A stretch of 64,000 bases of DNA, taken from the NCBI GenBank assembly GCA_049511415.1, contig JBEKYC010000037.1:1-64000 (forward strand), written 5' to 3'. The DNA comes from Bog-159 sp049511415 (GTDB lineage Bacteria > Acidobacteriota > Terriglobia > Bryobacterales > Bryobacteraceae). Within the stretch, counting starts at the first letter, position 1, and every line of letters begins with the position of its first letter. Positions 43,744 through 55,577 of this stretch are shown here, piece by piece. Both the position numbers and the translations under genes were made by a program. The notes under the pieces were generated by a model. That model did not search any database, was not told the origin of the DNA, and was given only the letters and a program-made list of their open reading frames with translations.

Positions 43744-45624
43744 ATGGCAGATTTTCGCAGATGGATTCTGGCGCTCGCTGTACTCGTCCTGGTACTCGGA
43801 GTAGCTCCGGCGAGCGCACAAACGACAACAGGGCATAACCTTGTTTGCAACGCGAGCGCATCGGTGACACCCGATCTTCGTCATGAGGGCCTGGACGAGC
43901 TGACCGGCGACATCGTTCTGAGCTGCGTTGGCGGGACGGGTTCTTCGCCGCAGGCTCCGGGCGTTCCCATCCCACAGGGCAATATCACCGTCAACCTGAG
44001 CGCGCCTTTCACCAGCCGGCTTCTGAGCGGCAGCATCAGCGAGGCGCTCTTGCTGATTGATGATCCCGCCCCGGGCAATCAAGACGTTTGCAACTATCCG
44101 ATCAACCCGACGCTGGCTTGCCAGGTTCTGGGCGACAACGGCGCAACGTTCAATACCCCCACCAAGTTCAACACCTTCCAGGGCCTGAGCAGCAGCCTCC
44201 CCGGAAATCAAGGCTTGGTCACGTTCTTGGGCATTCCGATCGATCCGCCGCAGTCGGCTTCCGTGCCGCGCACGTATCGCATCACCAACCTGCGCATCAA
44301 TGCCACGGGCGTTGCCAACCTGCAGACCGTGTTCGCTTTCATCGCCTCCAGCAGCAGCACGTCGATGGAAATCAACACGCCGCAGCAGGCTGTCGGCGTA
44401 GTGACCAACGGTATGACGTCCACGATCTCGAGCGCCAACCCGAACTTCCTGCAGTGCCAGACCTACGGGCAGACGACCGCGGGGACGATCAACTTCACGG
44501 AAGATTTCGCAACTGCATTCAAGGTGAGAACCTATCAAGGCCCGCTGCAGAGCGCCGGACCGGGCGACATCGTGCAGAACGTTCCCGGCTTCGTCTATAA
44601 CTCTGAAAGCGGCTTGGAAGTATCCACAGCGGTTGGTGAAACCGGCTCGGCTACCACGGGCACCCGGTTACAGGCCACCATCAGCAACATCCCGCTGGGT
44701 GTTTCCCTATGGACCGATAACTGGGCGCGTTCCTCGGCTGCCATTTGCCCGAGCGCTTCCGGTCCGTGCGCCGGTCTCACCGGCTATCTGGAATCGGATG
44801 CCACCCTGGTAACCAGCAGTGGCACGCCGGTCGATCCGGAAACCGACACTGTTACCCAGATCACCGATGGCACCGAAACCAGCGCCACGGTAGTGTGGGA
44901 AATCACCAACACCAACAGCTCGGCGATCGATTCGCTGACCTTCAATGTTTACGCCGCGTTCACGGGCGCTCCGGGCAATCCTGGCTCGCCGACTCCGACT
45001 GGTGTTGAGGCCACCGCGCTGGCCAGCTTTAACCCGCTGGTAGCTTCTTGGGCCAACGGACCGGTTCCGGAATTCTCGACCACGGTCAACGTTCCCACTT
45101 CCGCGACCAACCTGTTCCAGGTTGCTCTCTGCCAGACCATCCTGCTCTTCCCGTACGTGACTGATTTCTACGGGTTCGATACTGGCATCGCGATCTCGAA
45201 CACTTCTACCGATCCTCTGGGCGCCGGCATCGGAGCTTCCCCGCAGCAAGGCTCTTGCGCGGTGAATTTCTATGGCACGGGCAATACGAATCTGGGTAGC
45301 AGCGGCCAATACAGCTCGACGACGGACTCGAATCTTACCAACGGCGTTATCAACTCTGGTACGACTTGGGCCTTCGCGCTGTCCACCATTGACCCCGGCT
45401 ACAACAGCACCGCTACCTACGGCTTGGTTGGATACGCCATCGCGGTTTGCAACTTCCAGTACGCTCACGGCTACTCGTTCGTCAGCGACACTGGCATTCG
45501 CAACTTCGCGGCAGCCTATCTGGCATTGATCATTCCGGATGCTCCGCGCGCTCCGCAACCGTTCACTTGCTCTGCGAACGGTGGCAGCTGCACCGGTCAG
45601 ACGGGCGAGCAACTCGTTCACTAA
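43744..45624 (+). CDS. Large secreted beta-rich protein of unknown function
   Basis: The 626-residue protein has a signal peptide (RWILALAVLVLVLGVAPASA) and a mature chain with very high Thr, Ser, Gly and Asn content and no membrane anchor. Features include scattered Cys pairs (NLVCNAS, LSCVGG, DVCNYPINPTLACQV) and a C-terminal module FPYVTDFYGFDTGIAISNTS, followed by QQGSCAVNFYG and YAIAVCNFQYAHGYSFVSD. The last module recurs in secreted proteins of Solibacter-type bacteria. A strong promoter, ribosome site and terminator indicate high expression. It could be a structural surface or matrix protein. I cannot assign a family. Confidence 0.75.
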   Translation: MADFRRWILALAVLVLVLGVAPASAQTTTGHNLVCNASASVTPDLRHEGLDELTGDIVLSCVGGTGSSPQAPGVPIPQGNITVNLSAPFTSRLLSGSISEALLLIDDPAPGNQDVCNYPINPTLACQVLGDNGATFNTPTKFNTFQGLSSSLPGNQGLVTFLGIPIDPPQSASVPRTYRITNLRINATGVANLQTVFAFIASSSSTSMEINTPQQAVGVVTNGMTSTISSANPNFLQCQTYGQTTAGTINFTEDFATAFKVRTYQGPLQSAGPGDIVQNVPGFVYNSESGLEVSTAVGETGSATTGTRLQATISNIPLGVSLWTDNWARSSAAICPSASGPCAGLTGYLESDATLVTSSGTPVDPETDTVTQITDGTETSATVVWEITNTNSSAIDSLTFNVYAAFTGAPGNPGSPTPTGVEATALASFNPLVASWANGPVPEFSTTVNVPTSATNLFQVALCQTILLFPYVTDFYGFDTGIAISNTSTDPLGAGIGASPQQGSCAVNFYGTGNTNLGSSGQYSSTTDSNLTNGVINSGTTWAFALSTIDPGYNSTATYGLVGYAIAVCNFQYAHGYSFVSDTGIRNFAAAYLALIIPDAPRAPQPFTCSANGGSCTGQTGEQLVH

Positions 45625-45646
45625 CCTTCACGGCTTACGTCGTGAT

Positions 45647-45680
45647 AAAAGGGGGAGCCAAAAGCTCCCCCTTTTTTTTT
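45647..45680 (+). terminator. Strong rho-independent terminator
   Basis: Stem GGGGGAGC (45651-45658) with GCTCCCCC (45664-45671), A-rich loop, flanked by AAAA and followed by nine T residues. It is symmetric enough to act on both strands. Confidence 0.93.
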
Positions 45681-45752
45681 CGCCTGGATGGTGTTAGACT
45701 AGTCTTCCGCGTCCGCCATCCTAATTGTCTCTTAGCGTCAGGAGGACGTGTT

Positions 45753-47876
45753 ATGCAGAACTTCAAGCTGCTTGCGGGCAGCTTTTTTACCGTCGCGCTT
45801 TTTCTCTTCCCCGTACTTTCCTCGGCCCAGACTGTCGCGATCGTTTCCGGCAACGGACAGATCGTATGTCCCGGGTGCGAGGTCGGCACGCAAGTCTATG
45901 CGCCGCTGATCGTCCAGGTGAATAGTTCCGCGGGCACGCCCGTGGCGAACACCACGGTAACCTGGACGGTTCTGTCGACGGGCTTTAATACCACCGCGAC
46001 AACCACCACCAACTCCGCCGGCCAGGCCAGCTACGTTTTTACGCCCCCGGCTTTCTTTGGTTTGACCTATCTTGCCGCCACCATACAAGCGACCGCCTTG
46101 GGCGCGACGGCCAGCTTCATTGAAACTACTTTCTTGCCTTCCACCATCGCCCCGACCGCTCCGGTTTTTATCAATCTGGTGCCGGAGACATCTCCTCCCA
46201 GCCTGACTGGCGGCGTCGGACAGACCAGCAGCACCACGATTACGATCTCCGTATTTACGAACTATGGGCCGCTCCCCGGAGTGCAGGTCAAAATGACTTC
46301 CGGCGCTACGAACCAGCCCACCGTAGGCTGCGCCACCCAGGTCGGCCAGCAGGCTGGCACGCTGCTTACCGATGCCACGGGCACCGCCATATGTACACCC
46401 GTGTTTGGAAACGTCATCGGGAGCGGATCTTACTCCATCGTAGTGGGCGGCAATTACACGACGTTCGGGCCGGCGCCCTTGACCGTCACAGCCGGGACCG
46501 CGGCGATGCTTAAGATATTCGCCGGCAACAATCAGAACGTCAATCCGGGTGTGGTCGCGCCTTTGGCCTTGGTCGCCGAGGTGACCGATATCGGCGGAAA
46601 TCCTTCCAGCGACGCCGGAGTAAAGTGGGCCGTTACCGAAGGCACCGCTACTCTTACCAAGGAGGTGACCACCTCCAATTCCAGCGGGCAGGTGTCCGCC
46701 GACGTCACGCCGACCATCGGGCCTGTGCAGGTAACCGTCACGCTTCTCAGCAATAGCAAGGTGAGCGTGGTCTTCACGGTCAACGTGAATATCGTGGCTA
46801 CCGGCATGACGATCGTTTCGGGTAACACCCAACAGGCCAACGAAACCCAGCCCTTTGCCGATCCGTTGATCGTGCAGGTCAGCGATAACGGCACTCCCGT
46901 GGCGGGCGCCACGGTCACTTTCGCCGTCACAAGCGCGGCGGACACCGCCAGCCTGAGCGCCACATCCGCTACCACCAACGCCCAGGGCCAGGCGCAAATC
47001 GACGTGACGGCCGGTGTTGTCCCCGGCACAATAACCATCGTGGCCAGCGTGAAGTCGGGGTCCAGCACTTACACCCAGACCTTCGACTTGACCGTAAATC
47101 CGCCCGGACCCACGATCACGTCCATCAACAACGCCGCCAGCTATACCAGCCAGTTCGTTTCGCCCTGCAGCCTGGCCGTGATCTACGGCAGCGGCCTCAC
47201 ACCCGGCTTCACGGGCGTGGCTTCGTCGCTTCTGGCCCCGCAGATGCAGGTGGCCAACGTCACCGTGCAGTTCGGAACCGCTAACGCGCCGATCCTCTAT
47301 GTGGCCAACCTGAATGGCCAGGAATCGGTTTCGGTGCAGGTGCCCTGCGAAATCACTTTGCCGGCTTCCGGCAGCACCACGGTGCAGATGGTAGTCTCCG
47401 TTAATAACGTTGCTTCGCCGCCCTTCCCGGTAACCGTGTCGTTGTTCAGCCCCGGCATCTTCATGACCACCGATCCCACCGGCACACAGCTCCCCATTTT
47501 GATCGGGGCGGCGGATGGCCAATTGGTTACGGAGGCGAACCCGGCGCGGCCCGGCAATACTTACCGGATGTTCGTTACCGGATTGGGTCAGACCACGCCC
47601 CAATTGGTAACCGGTGAGTTCGATCCTCTACTGTTGCAGAACGGGGTTTGGGTGCCGCAGCCTCTGCCGGTTCAGGCCAGCATCATCGTGGGCGTGAATA
47701 ACGGTGGCGCGCCAGTGACCTGGGCCGGATACGCCTACGATATGTTGGGCGTCTACGAGGTCGACTTCCAGGTGCCGGCGAATACCGCAACGGGTCCCAG
47801 CATTAATTTCGCGGTTGTCGCGCTGCAAGGTAACATCGTCACCTACGGCAACGGCACGGCGATCCCGATTCAGTAA
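45753..47876 (+). CDS. Secreted Ig-like/IPT-type repeat protein (intact copy)
   Basis: ATG 45753 follows GGAGG at the right distance. The 707-residue product has a signal peptide (FFTVALFLFPVLSSAQ), about four bacterial Ig-like (Big_1) domains (PLIVQVNSSAGTPVANTTVT, PLALVAEVTDIGGNP, PLIVQVSDNGTPVAGATVTF) and a C-terminal module of about 240 residues starting with ITSINNAASYTSQFVSPCSL and including VANVTVQFG, VQVPCEIT, PGNTYRMFVTGLGQTTPQ and WAGYAYDMLGVYEVDFQVP. That module is characteristic of secreted proteins in Solibacter-type genomes. It probably acts in adhesion or matrix formation. A decayed duplicate follows directly. Confidence 0.83.
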   Translation: MQNFKLLAGSFFTVALFLFPVLSSAQTVAIVSGNGQIVCPGCEVGTQVYAPLIVQVNSSAGTPVANTTVTWTVLSTGFNTTATTTTNSAGQASYVFTPPAFFGLTYLAATIQATALGATASFIETTFLPSTIAPTAPVFINLVPETSPPSLTGGVGQTSSTTITISVFTNYGPLPGVQVKMTSGATNQPTVGCATQVGQQAGTLLTDATGTAICTPVFGNVIGSGSYSIVVGGNYTTFGPAPLTVTAGTAAMLKIFAGNNQNVNPGVVAPLALVAEVTDIGGNPSSDAGVKWAVTEGTATLTKEVTTSNSSGQVSADVTPTIGPVQVTVTLLSNSKVSVVFTVNVNIVATGMTIVSGNTQQANETQPFADPLIVQVSDNGTPVAGATVTFAVTSAADTASLSATSATTNAQGQAQIDVTAGVVPGTITIVASVKSGSSTYTQTFDLTVNPPGPTITSINNAASYTSQFVSPCSLAVIYGSGLTPGFTGVASSLLAPQMQVANVTVQFGTANAPILYVANLNGQESVSVQVPCEITLPASGSTTVQMVVSVNNVASPPFPVTVSLFSPGIFMTTDPTGTQLPILIGAADGQLVTEANPARPGNTYRMFVTGLGQTTPQLVTGEFDPLLLQNGVWVPQPLPVQASIIVGVNNGGAPVTWAGYAYDMLGVYEVDFQVPANTATGPSINFAVVALQGNIVTYGNGTAIPIQ

Positions 47877-47887
47877 CCCGGTTGTTT

Positions 47888-47914
47888 GTAGGGCAGGTTG
47901 ACAGCCTGCCCTAC
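47888..47914. repeat. Perfect 10-bp palindromic hairpin
   Basis: GTAGGGCAGG, loop TTGACAG, CCTGCCCTAC. It lies 12 bases after the stop of the intact Ig-like gene and before the duplicate. Elements of this wording are common as dispersed palindromes in soil bacteria; it may also end transcription. Confidence 0.6.
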
Positions 47915-48013
47915 GGACACAAGCCAATCGTCACCGTTCCCTCCTGAGCCGAAAGGTGCCAGACTGATCCGCGTCTCGCCCTTTGGTTTCGCTCCCATGT
48001 CAGGAGGACCTGA

Positions 48014-50113
48014 ATGCACAAACTCACGCTGCTTGCCGCCCTGCCCTTCTTACCGGCCTTCGTTTAAGCACAAACCATATCGATTGTCTCCGGTAATGGA
48101 CAATTAGTATGCCCGGACTGCGCCGTCGGATCCGGTAGTGCGTACGCCCCGCTCATTGTGCAGGTAAACGATGCCGCCGGCCAGCCGGTGGCCAACACCA
48201 GCGTAACCTGGACTGCCACGTCGTCAGGCTACGCACCCGTCACCGCCACATCCGTTACGAACACCAGCGGACAGAGCAACTTTGCGTTCACGCCCCCCGT
48301 GTTTTTTCGGGTTCAGCTTTCTCCCCGCCACCGTAGTGGCGTCGGCGCTCGGAGCCAGCGTCCAATTCGTCGAGACCACGGCTTCGCCCTCGTCATCGGC
48401 CGGTCAGGTGTCGATCGATCTTCTCTCATCCGCATCCCCCCCGGCGCTCACCGGCTCCGCCGGGACGGCCGCCGCCACGCCCATCGTGGTCACCGCCAGC
48501 TCGCCCTATGGACCACTCCCCGGGGTTCAGGTGGCGCTACAATCCGGGGACCTGGGCGAACCTGTGGCGACCTGCGCCACGCAGCCTGGCCAGCAGGCCG
48601 GCACCGTCTTGACCAACGGTTCCGGCGTGGCTTCCTGCACCCCGGTCTTCGGCAGCAGGCTCGGCAGCGGAATTTACTATGTCGGTCGCCGGTGCTGACT
48701 ACGCGACTTTCGGGCCGGCGTCATTGACAGTTACCTCCGGGCCGCCGGCCGTGATCAAAATCATCAGTGGCAATAATCAGAGCGTCGCTCCGGGAGTACT
48801 GGCGCCTTTGGCCTTGGTCGCCGAAGTGACCGATCTCGGTGGTAACCCGTCTGTCGGCGCCCCAGTCAGGTGGACCGTCACGGCGGGCGCTGCCACGCTG
48901 AGCAGCATGGTCGTGGCTTCCACGTCCGATGGACAGGTGTCCGCGCACGTCACGCCCATCTCGGGGCCTGTGCAGGTGACAGTCGCACTGGCCGGTAACA
49001 GCGCGGTGACCGCCGCTTTCAATATTAACGTTGTAGTCCCGGTGACAGGTATGCAGATTGTGGCGGGCAATTCCCAGACCGCCGGCGAGAACCAGGCTTT
49101 CGCCGATCCTCCGGTCGTGCAGGTAAACGACAATACCACTCCCGTCGCCGGCGCTCAGGTCAACTTCTCGGTTACCAGTGGAGCGGCCACCATCAGCGCG
49201 CTTTGGGTTATTAGCAACGCGGTTGGCCAGGCACAAGTGATAGTAACCGCCGGGAGCACGCCCGGACCGGTCACGGTGGTGGCCAGCGTGGAGAACGGAT
49301 CAGTCACTTACTCCCAGACCTTCAACCTCACTGTAAGTCCTCCGCTTCCCGCCATCGTGTCCATCAACAATGCCGCGAGTTACACCAACCAGTTCGTATC
49401 GCCGTGCAGTCTGGCGACCATTTTCGGAACCGACCTGACGCCGGGACTGCAGGGCGTGGTGGCGGCTTTCATCGAGCCACAGCTGCAGGTGGCCAACGTC
49501 ACCGTGCAATTCGGGCAGCTTGTACGCGCCGATCCTGGATGTGGCGAATGTCAATGGCCAGGATTCCGTCACGGTGCAGGTGCCCTGCGAGATCCCGATG
49601 GGAAGCTCAGGCAGCACGGTGAGTCCCATGGTGGTCTCTGTGAATAATGTGGCTTCCGAGCCTTTCCCTGTTACCGTGTCGCAGTTCAGTCCCGGCATCT
49701 TTCAGACTACGATGAGCGATGGAGTGGTGCGCGCGGTTCTGGTTCGCCCTGACGGCAGCTTCGTCTCAGTCGCAAACCCGGCGCGCCGGGGGGATCTCAT
49801 CCGCATGTTTGTCACCGGCTTGGGCCAAACCAACCCGACGTTGTTCACTGACGAGTTCGATCCGCTCGTGTTGGTCAATGGAAACTTCGTGCCGCGAGCC
49901 ATGCCGGTCGCGGCCGGCATCCTGGTAGGCGTCGACAATGGCGGCGCCCTGACAACCTGGGCCGGATACGCTTACGGCATGGTGGGCGTTTACGAGGTGG
50001 ATTTCCAGGTGCCGCAGAATAGCGCGACAGGCAATGATATCCCACTCGCGATCGTCGTCTACCAGGGTAGTAGCGTCGTCTACGGGAATCCGTCTGAAAT
50101 CCCGGTCATGTGA
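48014..50113 (+). pseudogene. Disrupted duplicate of the 45753 Ig-like/IPT protein
   Basis: The copy aligns with the intact neighbour over its whole length. ATG 48014 (AGGAGG upstream) begins a signal peptide (LTLLAALPFLPAF) that runs into TAA at 48065-48067 exactly before the mature start AQTISIVSGNGQLVCPDC. Three frame changes follow: in the TTTTTT run near 48303, near 48675 (before SVAGADYATFGP) and near 49515 (before APILDVANVNGQ). Otherwise every domain is retained, ending in VYGNPSEIPVM. The Ig-like and INNAASYTNQFVSPCSL modules are recognisable. It is either a recent pseudogene or a gene damaged by sequence errors. Confidence 0.85.
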
Positions 50114-50116
50114 CGA

Positions 50117-51025
50117 TTACTTTGCGAAAGTAACCGCCACCGGGATGAGTTGGTTGGTTTGCGGAACCTTGACGATAATCATCGCCTTGGGCGGCGGTGC
50201 GGCGCTGCCATTCCACTGGATGCTTAGGGTGGCCTTGTCGCGGGACCCCAGGCCCAAACGGTCCAGTTTCACAGTTAGGCCTGCAACCTTTGGATCGGTG
50301 AGCATCAACGACTCCGTAAATGGTGTGGGATTGGTAATGATTACCTGATCCGTGGAAGCCGCCGAAGACTTGAATTGCACCGTGTTCTTGTCCACGGTCA
50401 GTACGGTCGGAATGGGCGGCTTGGAAGGCATCGGCGGTAGCGGGCGAGCTCCCGGCGTGGTCGTGATGGGCACGGCGGGCGGAACCGTCATACCGTTGGC
50501 GACGGGCGCGGGCTGTTGCGGAACTGCCGCCGCGGTGAGCGGCGCGGCAGGTGGAGGGGCCGCGGCGGTGTGGGGAATGTTCATGCCGGGCGGCAAGGGC
50601 ACTCCGAACGGGGAGGCGGGCAGGTCTTTCTTCGGGTCCACATAGTAACACCATTGCCCGTTTTCCAGCTTCCACCGGCTGGGCATCTTGCTGGTCACGG
50701 GCTTGCCCATGAATCCTTCCACCGGGACATGCCGGCTTACCACTACCAGCACCTCCGCGCCCTTGAAATCGGCGGCGTAAGTGATGCTCAGAATCTGAAA
50801 GGCATAAAAGCTGGGCTTGCTCGCTCCCACAAACAGATCCTTCGTATCTTCGGCGACCAACTGTTCGGCCTGGCGGTATTTCCCGTCCACCTCGAACTGA
50901 TAGAACTGCGTGATGCGGGTGCGCAAGGCCAGATCCACTTCCGGCGGAGGCCAGGGAGCGGCTTCCGGCGGAGTCTGCGCCTGGAGCGCGGCCGCCGCCA
51001 GGATCATTGCAATCACTCGGAGCAT
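50117..51025 (-). CDS. Secreted hypothetical protein with Pro-rich linker
   Basis: The 302-residue protein starts with a signal peptide (VIAMILAAAALQAQ). Residues 20-135 form an alpha-beta domain (TRITQFYQFEVDGKYRQAEQ, LVAEDTKDLFVGASKPSFYA, FKGAEVLVVVSRHVPVEGF) resembling NTF2-like or DUF4440-type folds. A long Pro/Ala linker follows, and the last 90 residues form a beta-sandwich (VDKNTVQFKSSAASTDQVII, IIVKVPQTNQLIPVAVTFAK). There is no known family name that I can give. It is convergent with the disrupted Ig-like gene and divergent from the next gene. Confidence 0.65.
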   Translation of the reverse strand: MLRVIAMILAAAALQAQTPPEAAPWPPPEVDLALRTRITQFYQFEVDGKYRQAEQLVAEDTKDLFVGASKPSFYAFQILSITYAADFKGAEVLVVVSRHVPVEGFMGKPVTSKMPSRWKLENGQWCYYVDPKKDLPASPFGVPLPPGMNIPHTAAAPPPAAPLTAAAVPQQPAPVANGMTVPPAVPITTTPGARPLPPMPSKPPIPTVLTVDKNTVQFKSSAASTDQVIITNPTPFTESLMLTDPKVAGLTVKLDRLGLGSRDKATLSIQWNGSAAPPPKAMIIVKVPQTNQLIPVAVTFAK

Positions 51026-51186
51026 GCCTCCATTTTAGCCGGAGATCACGCGACGATTTTATAGCGCGGGGCGGGGCATCGCCGAGTTCTTGCCGCCGGC
51101 CCAGGCAACCGCCCTCGGCTGCATCGGTAGTTAGCCATTCCGTCGGAGCGGCCCCGCAATTGCAATCTGCCGGGTGGGAGTATCGC

Positions 51187-51987
51187 ATGATTCAGGCATT
51201 GCAGCAGGCTTTCCAACCGCTCGAGGTCCAATCCAGCCGGACGTCGGCCGAGAACGACCTTCGCTTCGCCGAGCTTTTTGGAACGGCCGCCGATCGGAGC
51301 ACCGCTCAGGCCGCCGCGCCGGCCGATTCGAGCGGTCAGGTGCTCGGCAGTCCGGACGTTCAGTCGTGGCTCAACAGCTTCTATGCGCAACAGGCAAAAT
51401 TGAATCTGCCCGGCGATCAGGCCATGGGGTTGAGCGCCACCACGCCGTGGGAACCGGCGGCGGGAGCGGGTGATCTCTACACGCCGGATACCATGTACGG
51501 TCCGGATCAGGTTTATACGCAGGCGCTGGCGAACCAGGTGGGTAATCAATTCGCCACGCTGACCGGGACGAATGCCGCGGATCTCACCTCGCAGCTACCG
51601 GGCGTGCCCAGCCAGCAGGCCCAGAACGCCTTTGATAGTTGGCTGGCGCAGTCGAACGCGCAGCGGCTGGCCTCGGGCCAACCCATCGACACCTCGGCTT
51701 ACTGGTCGGATCCGGGGCCGGTCACGCTGAACGGAACCACCTATACGTCAGCCCAACTTGGTTACTGTGGTCCGGGGCAATCCTCAGGGCCGGAGCCAAT
51801 CTATATCGCCAGCAATAATCAAGTGGGACCGGACACATTCACAGTGCCCGGTTATTCCGGAACCGTCAAAGGCATTCAGCCGAACCAATACTATACTTTG
51901 CAGCAACTAGAAAAAGCCGGCCTGCAGACCGGGCAGCCGGACGCTCAATATCATCCGGGTTCGTGGTCGGACACGACGAGCGCTTAG
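51187..51987 (+). CDS. Hypothetical protein
   Basis: The 266-residue protein begins at ATG 51187, preceded by GGGAG. It is rich in Gln, Ala, Ser and Pro, with no signal peptide or membrane helix. Recognisable parts are LQQAFQPLEVQSSRTSAEND, a helical region (VQSWLNSFYAQQAKLNLPGD) and a C-terminal part with GTVKGIQPNQYYTLQQLEKA. The style resembles flagellar-rod or structural proteins in other acidobacteria, but I cannot name a family. Its 3' end nearly meets the convergent hspR gene (four bases apart). Confidence 0.55.
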   Translation: MIQALQQAFQPLEVQSSRTSAENDLRFAELFGTAADRSTAQAAAPADSSGQVLGSPDVQSWLNSFYAQQAKLNLPGDQAMGLSATTPWEPAAGAGDLYTPDTMYGPDQVYTQALANQVGNQFATLTGTNAADLTSQLPGVPSQQAQNAFDSWLAQSNAQRLASGQPIDTSAYWSDPGPVTLNGTTYTSAQLGYCGPGQSSGPEPIYIASNNQVGPDTFTVPGYSGTVKGIQPNQYYTLQQLEKAGLQTGQPDAQYHPGSWSDTTSA

Positions 51988-51991
51988 CTGG

Positions 51992-52402
51992 TCAGCTTTG
52001 GCCGCGGCCCTTGCGGGGAACAGGTGACGCGGTGGTGGAATAGTCGATCACGCGAATCAGCGACTGCTTGTCGTCGCGCGCGGGCGGCCGGCGGCGCGCC
52101 ACCAATTCACGGTTCAGCGTGCTGACGAATTCCTCGATCTGCGATTGCATTTCCGCCATCTTCGCGCGCATATTCAAAATGATTTCCACGCCGGCGAGGT
52201 TGACGCCGAGTTCGCGCGTAAGATGCAGAATCACTTCCAGGCGTTCCAAATCCTCATCGGTGTACAAACGCGTGTTGCCCTCGCTGCGCGAAGGCTGCAG
52301 CAGCCCCTCCCGCTCGTAGAGGCGCAACGTTTGCGGATGGATGGCATATTGTTCCGCCACCGACGAAATCATGTAGGAAGCTTTGGATCGTGCCTTGCGC
52401 AT
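51992..52402 (-). CDS. hspR: HspR, MerR-family heat-shock repressor
   Basis: The protein has 136 residues from ATG 52402, eight bases after the dnaJ stop. The MerR winged-helix domain contains YMISSVAEQYAIHPQTLRLY, EREGLLQPSRSEGNTRLYTD and EDLERLEVILHLTRELGVNL, typical of HspR. A helical region (RAKMAEMQSQIEEFVSTLNR) ends in a basic tail. In Streptomyces and Helicobacter HspR represses the dnaK operon with DnaK as co-repressor, so this gene order forms a feedback loop. The HAIR-like site at 55587-55607 is its probable target. Confidence 0.9.
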   Translation of the reverse strand: MRKARSKASYMISSVAEQYAIHPQTLRLYEREGLLQPSRSEGNTRLYTDEDLERLEVILHLTRELGVNLAGVEIILNMRAKMAEMQSQIEEFVSTLNRELVARRRPPARDDKQSLIRVIDYSTTASPVPRKGRGQS

Positions 52403-52410
52403 AAGCGGGT

Positions 52411-53583
52411 CTATAATTTCTCCCAAAGATCCGCGCGCGGGTCTTCCGGGTGCAGTGTGGCCAACTCGCGCAGAATTTCTTTGGTGCGTTCGTCCTGGAC
52501 CTTGGGTGTATCTAAGGCGATCTCCACGATCTGATCGCCGCGCTGGTTGGTGCGCGCATTAAACACGCCTTTTTCGCGCAAGCGGAACTTTTGACCATAA
52601 TGCGTGCCTTGCGGCACCTTCAACAGCGTACGGCCGTCGATGGTGGGCACCTCAATCTTGGCCCCTAAACCCGCCTCCCAGACGGCTACCGGCACGCGAA
52701 TATGAATATCGTCCCCTTCGCGGTGAAAGTAGGGATGCTCCTCTACGCGGGTGGTAATGTAAAGATCGCCCGGCGGCGCTCCCATCGATCCGGCATTGCC
52801 TTTGCCCGGCACGCGGAGGCGCGATCCGTTGCGCGCTCCCGGCGGAATCCGCACTTCGACGTTCTCGGTATGCGGAATGCGCCCCTCCCCTTGACAGGTC
52901 GGACAGGCATTCTTGAGTTTGCCGCTGCCGCCGCACTTGGGACAGGTGAGATTGAAGCGCATGGCGCCGGCCATCTGCGAAACCGAGCCCGTGCCGTTGC
53001 ATTCCGGACAGGTCACCGTCTGGCCGCCGGACGATCCGCTGCCATTGCACGTCTGGCAGACTTCGTAGCGGGTGATGTTCAGGCGCATCTGGGTGCCCTT
53101 GATGGCCTGCCAGAAATCGATGTTCAGGGAGTATTCGAGATCCTCGCCCTTCTCCGGCGCGGCCTGCGGAGACTCGCCGCGATTGAAGATGTTGGAGAAG
53201 ATGTCCCGGAAACCGCCGCCCGCGTGGCCCGCGGATGCCCGCCGTCCGCCGGCTGCCGCGCCGCCCTGGAAGTAGTCCGAGAAATCGAAGCTCTCGAAGT
53301 TCATGTTGGGCGCCGGCCCAGCGCCTGGTCCAGGAGCGCCGCCGCCGGGCGGGATGTTATCCGAATAAAAGCCGTACTGGTCGTAAATCTGGCGTTTCTT
53401 GGAATCGCTGAGTATGTCGTAAGCCTCTTGCACTTGCTTGAAACGTTCTTCGGCCGACTTATCCCCGGGATTCACATCCGGGTGAAACTTGCGCGCCAGC
53501 CGGCGATAAGACTTCTTGATCTCGTCCTGGCTGGCGCCTTTGGCGACGTGCAACGTCTCGTAATAATCCTGCTTGGAAGCCAT
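52411..53583 (-). CDS. dnaJ: Chaperone DnaJ
   Basis: The 390-residue co-chaperone stimulates DnaK ATPase and binds unfolded clients. The J domain at residues 5-70 contains HPD (RKFHPDVNPGDKS). A Gly-rich linker follows, then four zinc-finger repeats (CQTCNGSG, CPECNGTG, CPKCGGSG, CPTCQGEG) and the two C-terminal beta domains (VEVRIPPGARNGSRLRVPGK, GTHYGQKFRLREKGV). It is 40 bases downstream of dnaK. grpE is not in the cluster. It is cytoplasmic. Confidence 0.95.
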   Translation of the reverse strand: MASKQDYYETLHVAKGASQDEIKKSYRRLARKFHPDVNPGDKSAEERFKQVQEAYDILSDSKKRQIYDQYGFYSDNIPPGGGAPGPGAGPAPNMNFESFDFSDYFQGGAAAGGRRASAGHAGGGFRDIFSNIFNRGESPQAAPEKGEDLEYSLNIDFWQAIKGTQMRLNITRYEVCQTCNGSGSSGGQTVTCPECNGTGSVSQMAGAMRFNLTCPKCGGSGKLKNACPTCQGEGRIPHTENVEVRIPPGARNGSRLRVPGKGNAGSMGAPPGDLYITTRVEEHPYFHREGDDIHIRVPVAVWEAGLGAKIEVPTIDGRTLLKVPQGTHYGQKFRLREKGVFNARTNQRGDQIVEIALDTPKVQDERTKEILRELATLHPEDPRADLWEKL

Positions 53584-53623
53584 AGAAATATCGTGGCTGG
53601 CGGTTGCCAGCCACGGATCATCA

Positions 53624-55537
<1,914 letters not shown>

Positions 55538-55577
55538 GATTCTAATGCCTCCTGATGCCGCTCATTAGCACAACACC

